A stretch of DNA of 64,000 nt, from assembly GCA_963818885.1 (NCBI GenBank), contig CAWFTP010000002.1:116536-180535 (forward strand). The letters are read 5' to 3'. The translations under genes were made by a program, and so were the position numbers. This stretch comes from DATFDN01 sp963818885 (GTDB lineage: Bacteria > Pseudomonadota > Alphaproteobacteria > Acetobacterales > Acetobacteraceae). The notes below the pieces were generated by a model. It had not been told where the DNA came from and made no database searches. It saw only the letters and a list, made by a program, of their open reading frames with translations. Shown piece after piece: positions 50,651 to 59,607 of this stretch; within the stretch, counting starts at the first letter, position 1; every line of letters starts with the position of its first letter.

Positions 50651-52015
50651 ATGCCGAGCGGCATCAGCAAACCTGCGTGGGAAGCGCACCCGCTGACTCC
50701 GGAGGCGCAGGGCGCACAGCTCCGCCGCGCGGTGCTGGCCAGCACGATCGGCACCACGATCGAGTGGTACGATTTCTTCCTCTACAGCACGGTCACCGGC
50801 CTGGTTTTCGCCAAGCTGTTCTTTCCGCACTCCGATCCGCTGATCGGCACCCTGGAGGCGTTCGGGGTCTACGCGGTCGGCTTCGCGGCGCGGCCGATTG
50901 GGGCGGCGATCTTCGGCCATTGGGGCGACCGCCTGGGGCGCAAATCGGCGCTGATCGCGACCCTGATGCTGATGGGGGTGGCGACTTTCCTGGTCGGGGT
51001 CGTGCCGGGCTATGCCAGCATCGGCCTTTGGGGCGCGATCATCCTGACCATCCTGCGCTTCATCCAGGGTATCGGCGTCGGTGGGGAATGGGGCGGCTCC
51101 GTTCTGCTGTCGATGGAGTGGGCCCGCACCAACAAGCACCGTGGCTTCGTCGCCTCCTGGCCGCAATTCGGCGTGCCGGCGGGACTGTTCCTTGCGAATC
51201 TCGCCGTGCTGGTCTTCAGCGCGATATCAGGGCCCGGCTTTCTCACCTGGGGCTGGCGGATCCCGTTCCTGATCTCGATCGTGCTCGTTGCCGTCGGCCT
51301 CTGGATTCGGCTCGGAATCATGGAGACGCCGACGTTCCGGCGCCTCGCCGCCGAGGATCGGCTCGAGCGCGTGCCGGTGGCCGAGGTGTTTCGCCGCCAG
51401 CCGGCGGAGGTGTTCCTGTCCGCCTTCGCCCGCATGGGCGAGCAGGCGCCGTTCTACATCTTCACCGCCTTCGTGTTCGCCTACGGCGTCACCGAGCTGA
51501 AGCTGTCGCGCGACCTTCTGCTCTTCTCGGTGCTCGGCGCCGCGGTCGTATCCTTCGTCAGCATCCCGCTCGCCGGCTACCTCTCCGACCGCTTCGGCCG
51601 CAAGCGCGTTTACATCATCGGCGCCGTCATGGTCGGGGTGTTCGGCTGGATCTGGTTCGCCCTGCTGAACACGCTCGTCATCGGGCTGATCGTCCTGGTC
51701 ATCGTGGTATCGCTGATCCCGCACGACACGATGTACGGGCCGCAAGCGGCGCTGATCGCCGAGAGCTTCACCGGGCGGCTGCGCTATTCAGGCGCCTCGA
51801 TCGGATATCAGCTTGCCTCGATCATCGCCGGCGGGCCGGCGCCGCTGATCGCGACGGCGCTGCTCGCGAGCTTTCACAGCTGGGTGCCGGTCGCGGCCTA
51901 CATCACGGCGTGCGCGATCATCAGCATCATCGCCACGGCGATGATGCGCGACTACACCAACCGCGACATACACCTCGAGTACGAGCACACGCTGGACGGG
52001 CAGCGGTCCGGGTAG
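50651..52015 (+). CDS. MFS transporter, metabolite:H+ symporter family
   Basis: A 454-residue twelve-helix transporter. The family signature near residue 30 is ASTIGTTIEWYDFFLY. The A-motif-like loop HWGDRLGRKSALIATL is followed by FIQGIGVGGEWGGSVLL and a second loop YLSDRFGRKRVYIIG. These mark the shikimate/alpha-ketoglutarate/proline permease-like group, which takes up organic acids or zwitterions with protons. ATG 50651 lies 6 bases after AGGAGG, better than ATG 50645. Confidence 0.94.
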   Translation: MPSGISKPAWEAHPLTPEAQGAQLRRAVLASTIGTTIEWYDFFLYSTVTGLVFAKLFFPHSDPLIGTLEAFGVYAVGFAARPIGAAIFGHWGDRLGRKSALIATLMLMGVATFLVGVVPGYASIGLWGAIILTILRFIQGIGVGGEWGGSVLLSMEWARTNKHRGFVASWPQFGVPAGLFLANLAVLVFSAISGPGFLTWGWRIPFLISIVLVAVGLWIRLGIMETPTFRRLAAEDRLERVPVAEVFRRQPAEVFLSAFARMGEQAPFYIFTAFVFAYGVTELKLSRDLLLFSVLGAAVVSFVSIPLAGYLSDRFGRKRVYIIGAVMVGVFGWIWFALLNTLVIGLIVLVIVVSLIPHDTMYGPQAALIAESFTGRLRYSGASIGYQLASIIAGGPAPLIATALLASFHSWVPVAAYITACAIISIIATAMMRDYTNRDIHLEYEHTLDGQRSG

Positions 52016-52016
52016 A

Positions 52017-52487
52017 TCAGCTCTTCTGGCCGGACATGTGGAAGCCGCCGGCGGTCGCCGTGCTCTTGCACATGAAGGCGCCATGCTTCGTATGACCGAA
52101 ATACTGGTCGCCCGGGGCGTGCAGCGCCTTCGTGCTGGTGTTCGCCCATACGACGTTGCCTGCCCCGCACGCCTGCGCGGCCTGGCTCTCGCTTGCGTAT
52201 TTGGCGACCCCGGCGGTCGAGGAGGTGGCGCGGTGGGCGGTGCTCGTCGTCGGCGCCGTCCCGGTGGTGCCGGTGGCTGCCTGGCCGGTTGTGGTCGGGG
52301 GGGTGGCGGCCGGCGCCTCGGTGGCCGAGCGGGAGGAACGATGGCTGCGATGATGGGGGGTCGGGGCCGGCGCAGCGGTCGTTCCCGCGGTGGCGCCGGT
52401 GGTGGTATCAGTTGTCGTGGCCGCGAGCGTGGTTCCGCCGCCCAGCAGCAGCGCGATCACCGGCAGCGCCAAATGGATGCCCCGCAT
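52017..52487 (-). CDS. Secreted protein with Thr/Ala-rich linker and small Cys domain
   Basis: A 156-residue protein with a signal peptide (MRGIHLALPVIALLLGGGTTLA). A low-complexity Thr/Ala/Ser/Pro linker of about 65 residues follows. The compact C-terminal domain AAQACGAGNVVWANTSTKALHAPGDQYFGHTKHGAFMCKSTATAGGFH has two cysteines. The VVWANT...GHTKHGAFMC pattern recurs in small exported proteins of alphaproteobacteria, whose role I do not know. It is divergent from the DoxX-like gene. Confidence 0.75.
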   Translation of the reverse strand: MRGIHLALPVIALLLGGGTTLAATTTDTTTGATAGTTAAPAPTPHHRSHRSSRSATEAPAATPPTTTGQAATGTTGTAPTTSTAHRATSSTAGVAKYASESQAAQACGAGNVVWANTSTKALHAPGDQYFGHTKHGAFMCKSTATAGGFHMSGQKS

Positions 52488-52596
52488 GGCCTCTTCTCCT
52501 TTTGTTCAATGGCGGCGGAACGCCCGCTCGCCGATCCCGTTGCATACTGGAATGATCCGGGCTTTTCCAGCGCCGGCTAGTCACAGGAGGGTGTCG

Positions 52597-52926
52597 ATGG
52601 CGGCGCGGAAGCGTCAATCGTTCTGGTTTCCCCTTCTTGGGCTGGGCTTCGCGATCGCCGGAGCCGACAAAGTGCTCGATGCTCGTGGCTATGAGCAGAT
52701 GTTCGCCCGCTGGGGCTGGTCGCCGGAGATCATGCGCCTCGTCGGCTGGGCGGAGCTCGTGGGCGGCGTGCTCGTCGCCACCCGCAGTCAGCGCCGCCGG
52801 GGCGGGATGCTGTTGACGGCTGCCTCCGCCGCCGTGCTGACCAAGGAGCTGGACCGGGAGGAAACGGACCTTGCCGCGCCCCGCCTGGCACTGCTGCTCG
52901 CCTCGCTGTCGGCCCTATTCCTCTGA
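52597..52926 (+). CDS. Small DoxX-like membrane protein
   Basis: A 109-residue protein with three to four short hydrophobic segments (FWFPLLGLGFAIAGADKVL, MRLVGWAELVGGVLVATR and ALLLASLSALFL). The GxxKVL...GYEQMFARWGWS arrangement resembles DoxX family proteins, but the match is loose. Start ATG 52597 has AGGAGG 7 bases upstream. The open frame from 52390 is shadow of the divergent gene. Confidence 0.6.
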   Translation: MAARKRQSFWFPLLGLGFAIAGADKVLDARGYEQMFARWGWSPEIMRLVGWAELVGGVLVATRSQRRRGGMLLTAASAAVLTKELDREETDLAAPRLALLLASLSALFL

Positions 52927-52971
52927 TCCCGGTCAACCGCGTGTTCCAGCCGCAATGGGGAGCGCAGGGCG

Positions 52972-53712
52972 ATGGCAAGCGTGTGGATTTTGGCGGTTGC
53001 CGGGATGTTCGCCGTCCTCGTGCCGCTCGCGCGAGCGGCGGATGTGACCGTGGCTGAGGTGCGGGCGGCCCTCGCCGCGGGCCCTCCGGCCAATTTCGCG
53101 CACCGCTCACTGGCCGGCCTCGATCTCAGCGGCTTCGACCTGAGCGGCGCCGATCTGCAAGGCGCCGATCTTCACCATACGAAGCTGCTCGGCGCCAAGC
53201 TGGTCGGCGCCAACCTCGCCGGCGCCGATCTTGAGTTCACCTGGGTCATGCGAGCCGATTTCACGCGCGCCAACCTCGCCGGCGCGACGATGCTGGCGCT
53301 GGTGGCCTCGACCGGGATGGAGGCGAAGCCATCCGAGGCGGCAAGCTTCGCGGGAGCCAACCTCTCCGGCGCCCGGATCATCGCACGCTTCGCCTATGAC
53401 GACATGCGCGACGCCAATCTCTCGGACGTGCATGCGGCGGCTGACATGCGCAACCAATCGATGGGCGTGATTCGCACCGACTTCGCCAGCGCGGACCTGA
53501 CCGGCGCCAATTTCAGCCATGCCGCGCTGGATCATGCGACATTCCGCTTCGCCAAGCTGGCCGGCGCGAATTTCATCGGCGCCAGGCTGGTGGACGTGGA
53601 TTTCATCGGCGCCGACCTGCACGGGGCCGATCTCAGTGGCGCCGACACCAGCGGTGCTGATTTCAGCGGCGCGAACTTGTCGGGCGTGCGCGGCCTTCAG
53701 CAGGCGCCATAA
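52972..53712 (+). CDS. Secreted pentapeptide-repeat protein
   Basis: A 246-residue protein with a signal peptide (MASVWILAVAGMFAVLVPLARA). Two blocks of A(D/N)LxG pentapeptide repeats follow, one at residues about 45-110 and one at about 160-240, separated by a non-repeat stretch (TMLALVASTGMEAKPSEA). The repeats predict a right-handed quadrilateral beta-helix. Being exported, it is unlikely to be a gyrase-protecting Qnr-type protein. Function unknown. Confidence 0.88.
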   Translation: MASVWILAVAGMFAVLVPLARAADVTVAEVRAALAAGPPANFAHRSLAGLDLSGFDLSGADLQGADLHHTKLLGAKLVGANLAGADLEFTWVMRADFTRANLAGATMLALVASTGMEAKPSEAASFAGANLSGARIIARFAYDDMRDANLSDVHAAADMRNQSMGVIRTDFASADLTGANFSHAALDHATFRFAKLAGANFIGARLVDVDFIGADLHGADLSGADTSGADFSGANLSGVRGLQQAP

Positions 53713-53785
53713 GTCCCTTGCATCGCTTCCCCTCCGCGCCGGATCGGGCGACGATGGCCGCATGCAGGCGGGAAGGAATGGCGCG

Positions 53786-54700
53786 ATGGCGGATGTGCGG
53801 ATCGTGGCGGAGGGCCTCGGCTTCCCGGAAGGGCCGGTCGCGATGGCGGACGGCTCCGTCGTCCTGACCGACATTGCGGGCGGGCGGGTCGTGCGCGTCA
53901 CCGCGGACGGCAAGGTCTCCCTGGTCTGCGACACCGGCGGCGGGCCGAACGGGCTCGCGACCGGTCCGGATGGCGCGCTCTATTGCTGCGACAACGGCGG
54001 CAGCCGCTACGTCCCCGGCCATTTCATGGGTCAAGGCCCGAAGGAGGGCTACGAGGGCGGCTTCATCCGCCGGATCGATCTGCGCACCGGGGAGGACCGT
54101 GTGCTCTATGCCGAGTGCGCCGGGCACCGGCTGTCCGCTCCGAACGACTTGGTATTCGACAAGCAGGGCGGGTTCTACTTCACCGATTTGGGCAAGCGTT
54201 ACGAGCGCACGCGCGATCACGGCGGGCTCTATTACGCGCAGCCGGACGGATCGCGCGTGACGGCGATCGCCTATCCGATCATGAGCGCGAATGGCGTCGG
54301 CCTCTCGCCCGACGAGCGCACCGTCTATGTCGCCGACACCGAAGCAGCGCGGCTCTGGGCATTCGAGATCGCCTCTCCCGGCGTGCTGCGCAAGCAGCAA
54401 TTCCCGTCACCGCATGGCGGCCGCCTCGTCGCGGGACTGCCTGGGTTCGCACGCTTCGACAGCCTCGCGGTGCAGGCGAACGGCGACATCTGCGTCGCCA
54501 CGCTCGTCGCCGGCTGCATCACCGTCATCTCGCCCGAAGGCAGGATAGTGCGCGAGGTCGCGATGCCCGACACGCATCCCACCAACATCTGCTTCGGCGG
54601 CCCGGATTTGCGCACCGCCTATGTCAGCTTGTCGGAAACCGGAAGGCTCGGCGCGCTCGACTGGCCGGAGCCGGGCCTGAAGCTGAATTTCGCCGCGTGA
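53786..54700 (+). CDS. SMP-30/gluconolactonase-like beta-propeller protein
   Basis: A 304-residue SGL-domain protein. GLGFPEGPVAMADGSVVLTDIAGGRVVRV, GGGPNGLATGPDGALYCCDNGG, HRLSAPNDLVFDKQGGFYFTDLG and MSANGVGLSPDERTVYVADT are the conserved metal-site blades (Glu, Asn and Asp ligands). The family hydrolyses lactones, and this could be a sugar lactonase. Start ATG 53786 has GGAAGGA about 10 bases upstream. ATG 53762 is the alternative. Confidence 0.9.
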   Translation: MADVRIVAEGLGFPEGPVAMADGSVVLTDIAGGRVVRVTADGKVSLVCDTGGGPNGLATGPDGALYCCDNGGSRYVPGHFMGQGPKEGYEGGFIRRIDLRTGEDRVLYAECAGHRLSAPNDLVFDKQGGFYFTDLGKRYERTRDHGGLYYAQPDGSRVTAIAYPIMSANGVGLSPDERTVYVADTEAARLWAFEIASPGVLRKQQFPSPHGGRLVAGLPGFARFDSLAVQANGDICVATLVAGCITVISPEGRIVREVAMPDTHPTNICFGGPDLRTAYVSLSETGRLGALDWPEPGLKLNFAA

Positions 54701-54796
54701 CGATTTGGTGATACGGACGAGCGGGAACGATCACGACAGGTGCAGATGCCGTATTCATCCGGGGTGTCGCGTGTGGCCCCCACGATAAAGGAGCAC

Positions 54797-55729
54797 GTGA
54801 CCTCCATCGAGGCCGTCGAGCAGGGGCTGAGCGGCGTCGGCTACATCCCCAGCCGGCAGATCGCCACCGCCGTCTACCTTGCGCATCAGTTGCAGAAGCC
54901 GATCCTGGTCGAAGGCCCGGCGGGTGTCGGCAAAACGGAGCTCGCGAAATCCATCGCCGCCTGGCTCGCGCTGCCGCTGATCCGGATGCAGTGCTACGAA
55001 GGGCTGGACGAAGCCAAGGCCCTCTACGAGTGGAAATATGGCAAGCAGCTCCTCTACACCCAGATCCTGCGCGACAAGGTGGGCGAGGTGCTGGGCGACA
55101 TCCCCGACCTGGAAACGGCGGTCGGCCGGCTGCACGGATTCAGCGACCTCTTTTTCTCCGAGGAATTCCTGGAGCCGCGCCCGCTGCTGCGCGCATTGCA
55201 AACAACGGCGGGCGCCGTCCTGCTGGTCGACGAGGTAGACAAGTCCGACCAGGAATTCGAGGCATTCCTGCTCGAGATCCTGTCCGATTATCAGGTGACG
55301 ATCCCCGAGCTGGGCCGGGTCAGCGCCGAGGTGCCCCCGGTGGTCATCCTGACCTCGAACAACATGCGCGATTTGGGCGACGCGCTGAAGCGGCGCTGCC
55401 TGCATCTTCATATCGGCTTCCCCGATGCGAAGCTGGAGAGCCGCATCATCGAGAGCCGCGTCCCCGACGCCGATGAGAGCCTGCGCAGGCAGCTTGTGGC
55501 TTTCGTACAGTCGCTGCGTGGCCTCGACCTCAAGAAGGCGCCTTCGGTCAGCGAGACGATCGACTGGGCACGCGTTCTGGTGCTGCTGCATGCTGGCGTG
55601 CTGAACACCGACCTCGTACGGGACACGCTGAACGTGCTGCTGAAGTTCGAGACCGACATCGAGACGGCGGGGCGGCAGATCGGCGAGCTGACTGGCAAGG
55701 CGCGACGCGAGGCCGGATTGCCCGAGTGA
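54797..55729 (+). CDS. MoxR family AAA+ ATPase
   Basis: A 310-residue AAA+ ATPase with Walker A EGPAGVGKTELAKS near residue 40, Walker B VLLVDEVDKSDQEFEAFLLEIL near 145, sensor 1 ILTSNNMRDLGDALKRRC and the C-terminal lid. It closely resembles the CoxD branch (QKPILVEGPAGVGKTE, YEWKYGKQLL), chaperones that act with VWA proteins. GTG 54797 has AAAGGAG very close upstream. ATG 54740 or 54746 would extend the N-terminus. It overlaps the VWA gene by 4 bases, strong evidence for joint function. Confidence 0.9.
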   Translation: MTSIEAVEQGLSGVGYIPSRQIATAVYLAHQLQKPILVEGPAGVGKTELAKSIAAWLALPLIRMQCYEGLDEAKALYEWKYGKQLLYTQILRDKVGEVLGDIPDLETAVGRLHGFSDLFFSEEFLEPRPLLRALQTTAGAVLLVDEVDKSDQEFEAFLLEILSDYQVTIPELGRVSAEVPPVVILTSNNMRDLGDALKRRCLHLHIGFPDAKLESRIIESRVPDADESLRRQLVAFVQSLRGLDLKKAPSVSETIDWARVLVLLHAGVLNTDLVRDTLNVLLKFETDIETAGRQIGELTGKARREAGLPE

Positions 55730-57105
55730 GCGGTACCGTCCGTCCGGTCGAGCCGCTGCGCCGCTTCTTCGAGGCCGCGCGCGGCGCGGGCGTGCGCATC
55801 TCGCCGGCCGAGAGCATCGACGCGGTGCGCGCCGCCGAGGTGGTCGGGTTCTCGGACCGCGAGACGCTCCGCGACGCGCTCGGCCTCGTGCTCGCCAAGA
55901 CGCTGGAGGAAAAGGCCGCGTTCGCCGAATGCTTCGACCTCTATTTCCGCCGCGATTCCTTCTCTGGTCAGGAGGACGAAGCACCATCACCCGACCAGGA
56001 GGCGGGCGCCCCGATGCAAGGCCAGGGCGGCGCCGACGGCGAAGGCGGCGGCACCGGGCTCGCACGGATGCTGCTGGACAACGACCAGGCGGCCCTCGCC
56101 GCTTCGATGGAGGAAGCGGGAGAGGGGGCGGGCGTGCAGAACATCCGCTTCTTCACCCAGAAGGGCCTCTATTCGCGCCGCGTGCTCGACCGCATGGGCC
56201 TGCGCGAGGTGGAGCGCGAGATCACCGATTTGCACCACGAGACGACCAACCTCGACCGGGCGCATCGGCTGGAGCGCGGGGTCGCGGCGCTGCGCGAGCA
56301 GGCGCGCGACTATGTCGAGCGGAACCTCCTGCTGTTCGCCCGCGGCGAGAACGAGGAGTTCCGCGAGGAGCTGCTGAAATCGACGCGCCTCTCCGCCCTC
56401 GAGCGGCGCGACTACGACCGGATGCGCGTGCTGGTGCGCGCGATCGCCAAGAAGCTTGCCGCCCGCTATGCGAAGCCGCGTAAGCGCCGGTTGCGCGGAC
56501 AGCTCGACATCCGCCGCACGATGCGCCGGAACATGGGCTGGGGCGGCATCCCGATCATCACCGTCTGGAAGGAGCGCCGGATCGAGAAGCCGCGCGTCAT
56601 CGTGCTGTGCGACGTGTCGGGCTCGGTCGCCGCGATGGCGCAGTTCCTGCTGATGTTCCTTTACGCGCTGAACGAGGCGCTCGCCGACATCCGCAGCTTC
56701 GCCTTCGCCGGCAGCCTGATCGAGGTGAGCGAGATCCTGGAGAACGAGCCGATCGAGGGCGCGATCGCCAACATCCTGAGCATCATCGGTTTCGGCTCGT
56801 CCAATTACGGTAATTCGCTGCGCGATTTCGAGGAGGGCTGGATGGGCATCGTGGACCGCAAGTCCACGGTCATCATCCTGGGCGACGCGCGCGGCAACCG
56901 CACCGAGCCGCGCGTCGACATCGTCCAGCAACTCTCGGCGCGGGCGAAGCGGCTGATCTGGCTCAACCCGGAATACCGCGCCTCCTGGGGCACCGGCGAT
57001 TCCGACATGTTCCGCTACGCCCCCCACTGCCAGATGCTCCGCGTCTGCAACACGCTGCGCGACCTGGAGCGCGTGGTGACGGACTTGCTGGAGATGACGC
57101 GGTAG
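55726..57105 (+). CDS. VWA domain-containing CoxE-like protein
   Basis: A 459-residue protein. A helical N-terminal part (EPLRRFFEAARGAGVRISPAESIDAV) leads through an acidic Gln/Gly-rich linker to a basic region (KPRKRRLRGQLDIRRTMRRN) and the VWA domain. The MIDAS motif is VLCDVSGSVAAM near 303, with IIGFGSSNYGNSLRDF and VIILGDARGN later. CoxE-like proteins work with MoxR/CoxD ATPases in cofactor maturation or complex assembly, as in CO dehydrogenase. No cox structural genes are nearby, so the client is unknown. GTG start overlaps the ATPase stop. Confidence 0.9.
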   Translation: MSGTVRPVEPLRRFFEAARGAGVRISPAESIDAVRAAEVVGFSDRETLRDALGLVLAKTLEEKAAFAECFDLYFRRDSFSGQEDEAPSPDQEAGAPMQGQGGADGEGGGTGLARMLLDNDQAALAASMEEAGEGAGVQNIRFFTQKGLYSRRVLDRMGLREVEREITDLHHETTNLDRAHRLERGVAALREQARDYVERNLLLFARGENEEFREELLKSTRLSALERRDYDRMRVLVRAIAKKLAARYAKPRKRRLRGQLDIRRTMRRNMGWGGIPIITVWKERRIEKPRVIVLCDVSGSVAAMAQFLLMFLYALNEALADIRSFAFAGSLIEVSEILENEPIEGAIANILSIIGFGSSNYGNSLRDFEEGWMGIVDRKSTVIILGDARGNRTEPRVDIVQQLSARAKRLIWLNPEYRASWGTGDSDMFRYAPHCQMLRVCNTLRDLERVVTDLLEMTR

Positions 57106-57129
57106 GTATTGTTTGTTATACTTTCCGCC

Positions 57130-57447
57130 ATGCGACAGATGATCTGGCTCTCCTACGATCTTGGGGTACGAGGCGACTACGAGGCGCTCTACGCATGGCT
57201 CGACAAGCGCGGCGCGCAGGAGTGCGGCGACAGCCTCGCGGTCTTCAGCTACGACTGGGAGGGACGGCTGAAGGAAGCGCTGGCTGCGGATATTGGCGGG
57301 GCAGTCCAGGTCAACCGCAACACGCGCATCTATGCCATCTATCGGGACGAAGGTAAAACTCGTGGTGCCTTTGTTCTTGGACATCGCAAACAGGCTCCCT
57401 GGACCGGCTATGCAGCCAGCGCTGAGCAGTCCGAGGACGTCGCCTAG
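57130..57447 (+). CDS. Small uncharacterised protein paired with a PIN-domain gene
   Basis: A 105-residue protein beginning MRQMIWLSYDLGVRGDYEALYAWLDKRGAQECGDSLAVF and ending with GAFVLGHRKQAPWTGYA. I have seen similar WLSYDLGxxGDYxxLYxWLDxxxAxECGDS proteins of unknown function next to PIN genes. Its role could be antitoxin-like, but it lacks an obvious DNA-binding fold. The next gene starts 2 bases after its stop, so they form one operon. An upstream TTG at 57109 is also in frame. ATG 57130 is preferred. Confidence 0.72.
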   Translation: MRQMIWLSYDLGVRGDYEALYAWLDKRGAQECGDSLAVFSYDWEGRLKEALAADIGGAVQVNRNTRIYAIYRDEGKTRGAFVLGHRKQAPWTGYAASAEQSEDVA

Positions 57448-57449
57448 GC

Positions 57450-57863
57450 GTGCCGATCGCGCTACCTGACACTGGGGTATGGTACGCGCTCTTCGATAAG
57501 CGAGACCCGCGCTACCGAGAGATGGCGCGCAAGGAGGCGGTTCTCGACAGCCGCGACGTCGTCCTGCCCTGGCCAGTGGTTTACGAAACACTGCGGACCC
57601 GCTTCGTTCGCAACAGGCTCGCCCTGGTCCAGTTCGAACGCCTTCTGCGCCGGGCGGTCCTCCTCGAGGATGCGCCGTATCGAGAGGAGGCATTGGATTT
57701 ATCCTTGCGCTCGTCGCTCGACCGCAACCGCCCCCTCAGTTTGGTCGATTGCGTTCTGCGTCTCATGCTTGCTGATTCAAGTACGCGCATCGACGCGTTC
57801 TTAACCTTCAATCCAGGGGACTTCGTCGACGTATGCCGACACAAGCAGATCGAACTCATCTGA
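57450..57863 (+). CDS. PIN-domain nuclease, candidate VapC-like toxin
   Basis: A 137-residue PIN protein. The acidic metal-site residues are D7 (ALPDTGVWYALFDK), E46 (VVYETLRTRF) and D100 (SLVDCVLRLML). A fourth position near FLTFNPGDF carries N and G before D124 rather than the usual TxD, so the site is slightly altered. PIN toxins cut RNA, but the paired upstream protein is not a classical VapB antitoxin. GTG start 57450 follows the upstream stop by 2 bases. Confidence 0.8.
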   Translation: MPIALPDTGVWYALFDKRDPRYREMARKEAVLDSRDVVLPWPVVYETLRTRFVRNRLALVQFERLLRRAVLLEDAPYREEALDLSLRSSLDRNRPLSLVDCVLRLMLADSSTRIDAFLTFNPGDFVDVCRHKQIELI

Positions 57864-57879
57864 TCGAGGGGACCATCGG

Positions 57880-58953
57880 ATGAAAGCCGCGATCGCTCGC
57901 GACAAACGCATAATCTGCGACGAAATCCCCGACCTCGTACCCGCCGAGGGGCAGGTGCTGGTGCGCACCCTCGCCTGCGGCATCTGCGGCTCGGACCTCC
58001 ACGCGCTGCGCCATGCCGATGTGGTCGCGGGGCTCTATCGCGCAGTGGGGGTTGAGAACGCGCTGGATCCGTCGCGCGACATCGTGTTCGGCCACGAATT
58101 CTGCGCCGAAATCCTCGACCACGGTCCCCGTACCCCAGCGCGGCTCAAGCCAGGCACGCGCGTCGTGTCCGTCCCGCGCGTGTTCGATGCGACCGGCGGA
58201 CACACCGTCGGCTACTCCAACCGCTTCCCGGGCGGCTACGCCGAGCGGATGGTGCTGACCGAGAGCCTGTTGCTCGAGGTTCCGAACGGCTTGCCGGCGC
58301 ACATCGCGGCGATGACCGAGCCGCTCGCGGTGGGCGAGCACGCGGTGGGCATGGCCGATCTCGCGAACGCTGCGGCCGCGCTGGTGGTGGGCTGCGGACC
58401 CGTCGGGCTCGCTGTCATCGCGGCGCTGAAGGCGCGCGGCTTCGGTCCCGTGATCGCGGCGGACTTCTCGCCTGGACGACGGCAGACCGCCGAGCGCCTG
58501 GGCGCCGACGTGGTGATCGACCCCGCGACGAGCTCCCCGCATGCAGGCTGGGACGAATACGGCGTGCCGCGCACGCGCGGGGCACGGCTGAAGGCGATGG
58601 CCGGCGGCGCGCCGCCGGGCCGCCCCGTGATCTTCGAGTGCGCCGGCGTTCCGGGGGTGCTGCAGGGCCTGATCGCCGAGGCGCCGGTGGGCGCGCAGAT
58701 CCTCGTCGTGGGCGTCTGCATGGAGACCGACCGGATCGAGCCGGCGCTCGCGGTCGCGAAGGAGCTCGAGTTCCGCTTCTGCTACGCCTATTCGGCGCAG
58801 GAATTCGCCGCCACCTTGCGCAACGTCGCGGAAGGCCGGATCGCCGCCGAGGCGTTCGTCACTGGCCGCGTCGGCCTCGACGGCGTTGCCGATGCTTTTG
58901 CGGCGCTGGGAAGGGGCGAGGGGGTGAAGGTGATGATCGAGCCGAGTGGCTGA
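57880..58953 (+). CDS. Zinc-binding alcohol dehydrogenase family protein (MDR superfamily)
   Basis: A 357-residue medium-chain dehydrogenase. Catalytic zinc ligands appear as C36 (GICGSDLHAL) and H72-E73 (VFGHEFCAEI). The nucleotide-binding fold is ALVVGCGPVGLAVIAALKARG. The usual four-cysteine structural zinc lobe is missing, replaced by PRVFDATGGHTVGYSNRFPGG. The substrate is unknown. It starts 16 bases after the PIN gene and ends abutting the convergent lipoprotein gene (shared TGATCA). Confidence 0.92.
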   Translation: MKAAIARDKRIICDEIPDLVPAEGQVLVRTLACGICGSDLHALRHADVVAGLYRAVGVENALDPSRDIVFGHEFCAEILDHGPRTPARLKPGTRVVSVPRVFDATGGHTVGYSNRFPGGYAERMVLTESLLLEVPNGLPAHIAAMTEPLAVGEHAVGMADLANAAAALVVGCGPVGLAVIAALKARGFGPVIAADFSPGRRQTAERLGADVVIDPATSSPHAGWDEYGVPRTRGARLKAMAGGAPPGRPVIFECAGVPGVLQGLIAEAPVGAQILVVGVCMETDRIEPALAVAKELEFRFCYAYSAQEFAATLRNVAEGRIAAEAFVTGRVGLDGVADAFAALGRGEGVKVMIEPSG

Positions 58954-59604
58954 TCACGACGCCGTCGCTTCGAGCGCGACCACCCGCCAGGTCGTCGTCC
59001 GTTGCACATCGCCGTCCGCCATGTGGGTGACGACCTCCTTCTTCAGCGGAATCCCGGTCAGCCGGTCGAGCCAGTACAGACTCTCCGCTTTCACGCCAGG
59101 CCGGTCATGCGCGTCGTGGCGCACGATGCGCAGCTTGATGGCAGGACGGACATGCCGGCCGACGGCGACGTGATCGTTGGCCACATGCGCCACGCTGGCC
59201 GACTTCCACAGACCGGGATGGCCTTGTCTCGGCAGCGCAAAATGCACTTCGGTGCCGACCGGGCCCTCGACGACCGATCGCAGCGCTTGCCGCTCGCCGG
59301 GCGTCCCCTCACGGAAACGCCCGTTGCCCCAGAAATCCAGGTAGTAGCGATAGCTCCTGCCGTTCGAGGTCTGCACGCAAACCGCCGGGTCATCGTCCGC
59401 CGGCCCCTGGAAATGGACGGCCGGCCCCTCCGCCATGACCGCCGTGACGCCCGACGGGCAAGACGGAATGGACGGAAGCCCACGCTCGCTGACCACCGAC
59501 CCCGGTTGAACGCGCCCGGCAGTCTGTCCGGATGGCGGGGTCTGGCACGCCGCCAGAGCCGCGAGCAGCGCCACGGGCGCGAAACCAAAACCGCGGCCCC
59601 ACAT
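58954..59604 (-). CDS. Hypothetical lipoprotein
   Basis: A 216-residue protein with a lipoprotein signal ending LAALAAC (lipobox near residue 20), then a Gln/Pro/Gly linker, and one Cys pair (SCPSG and AVCVQT). The globular part contains YYLDFWGNGRFREGTPGER and YWLDRLTGIPLKKEVVTHMADGDVQRTTTWRVV, resembling small beta proteins of unknown function. Downstream of the DUF6481 gene by 3 bases, so likely cotranscribed. Confidence 0.7.
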   Translation of the reverse strand: MWGRGFGFAPVALLAALAACQTPPSGQTAGRVQPGSVVSERGLPSIPSCPSGVTAVMAEGPAVHFQGPADDDPAVCVQTSNGRSYRYYLDFWGNGRFREGTPGERQALRSVVEGPVGTEVHFALPRQGHPGLWKSASVAHVANDHVAVGRHVRPAIKLRIVRHDAHDRPGVKAESLYWLDRLTGIPLKKEVVTHMADGDVQRTTTWRVVALEATAS

Positions 59605-59607
59605 GGC

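Noticed and set aside
53090..53710. Repetitive GCCGATCT-like DNA
   Set aside because: Explained by pentapeptide-repeat coding, not a CRISPR or other array.
55987..57693. Minus-strand 568-codon frame over the VWA and small genes
   Set aside because: Antisense to VWA and PIN-unit genes, which show family motifs. No motif in the shadow.
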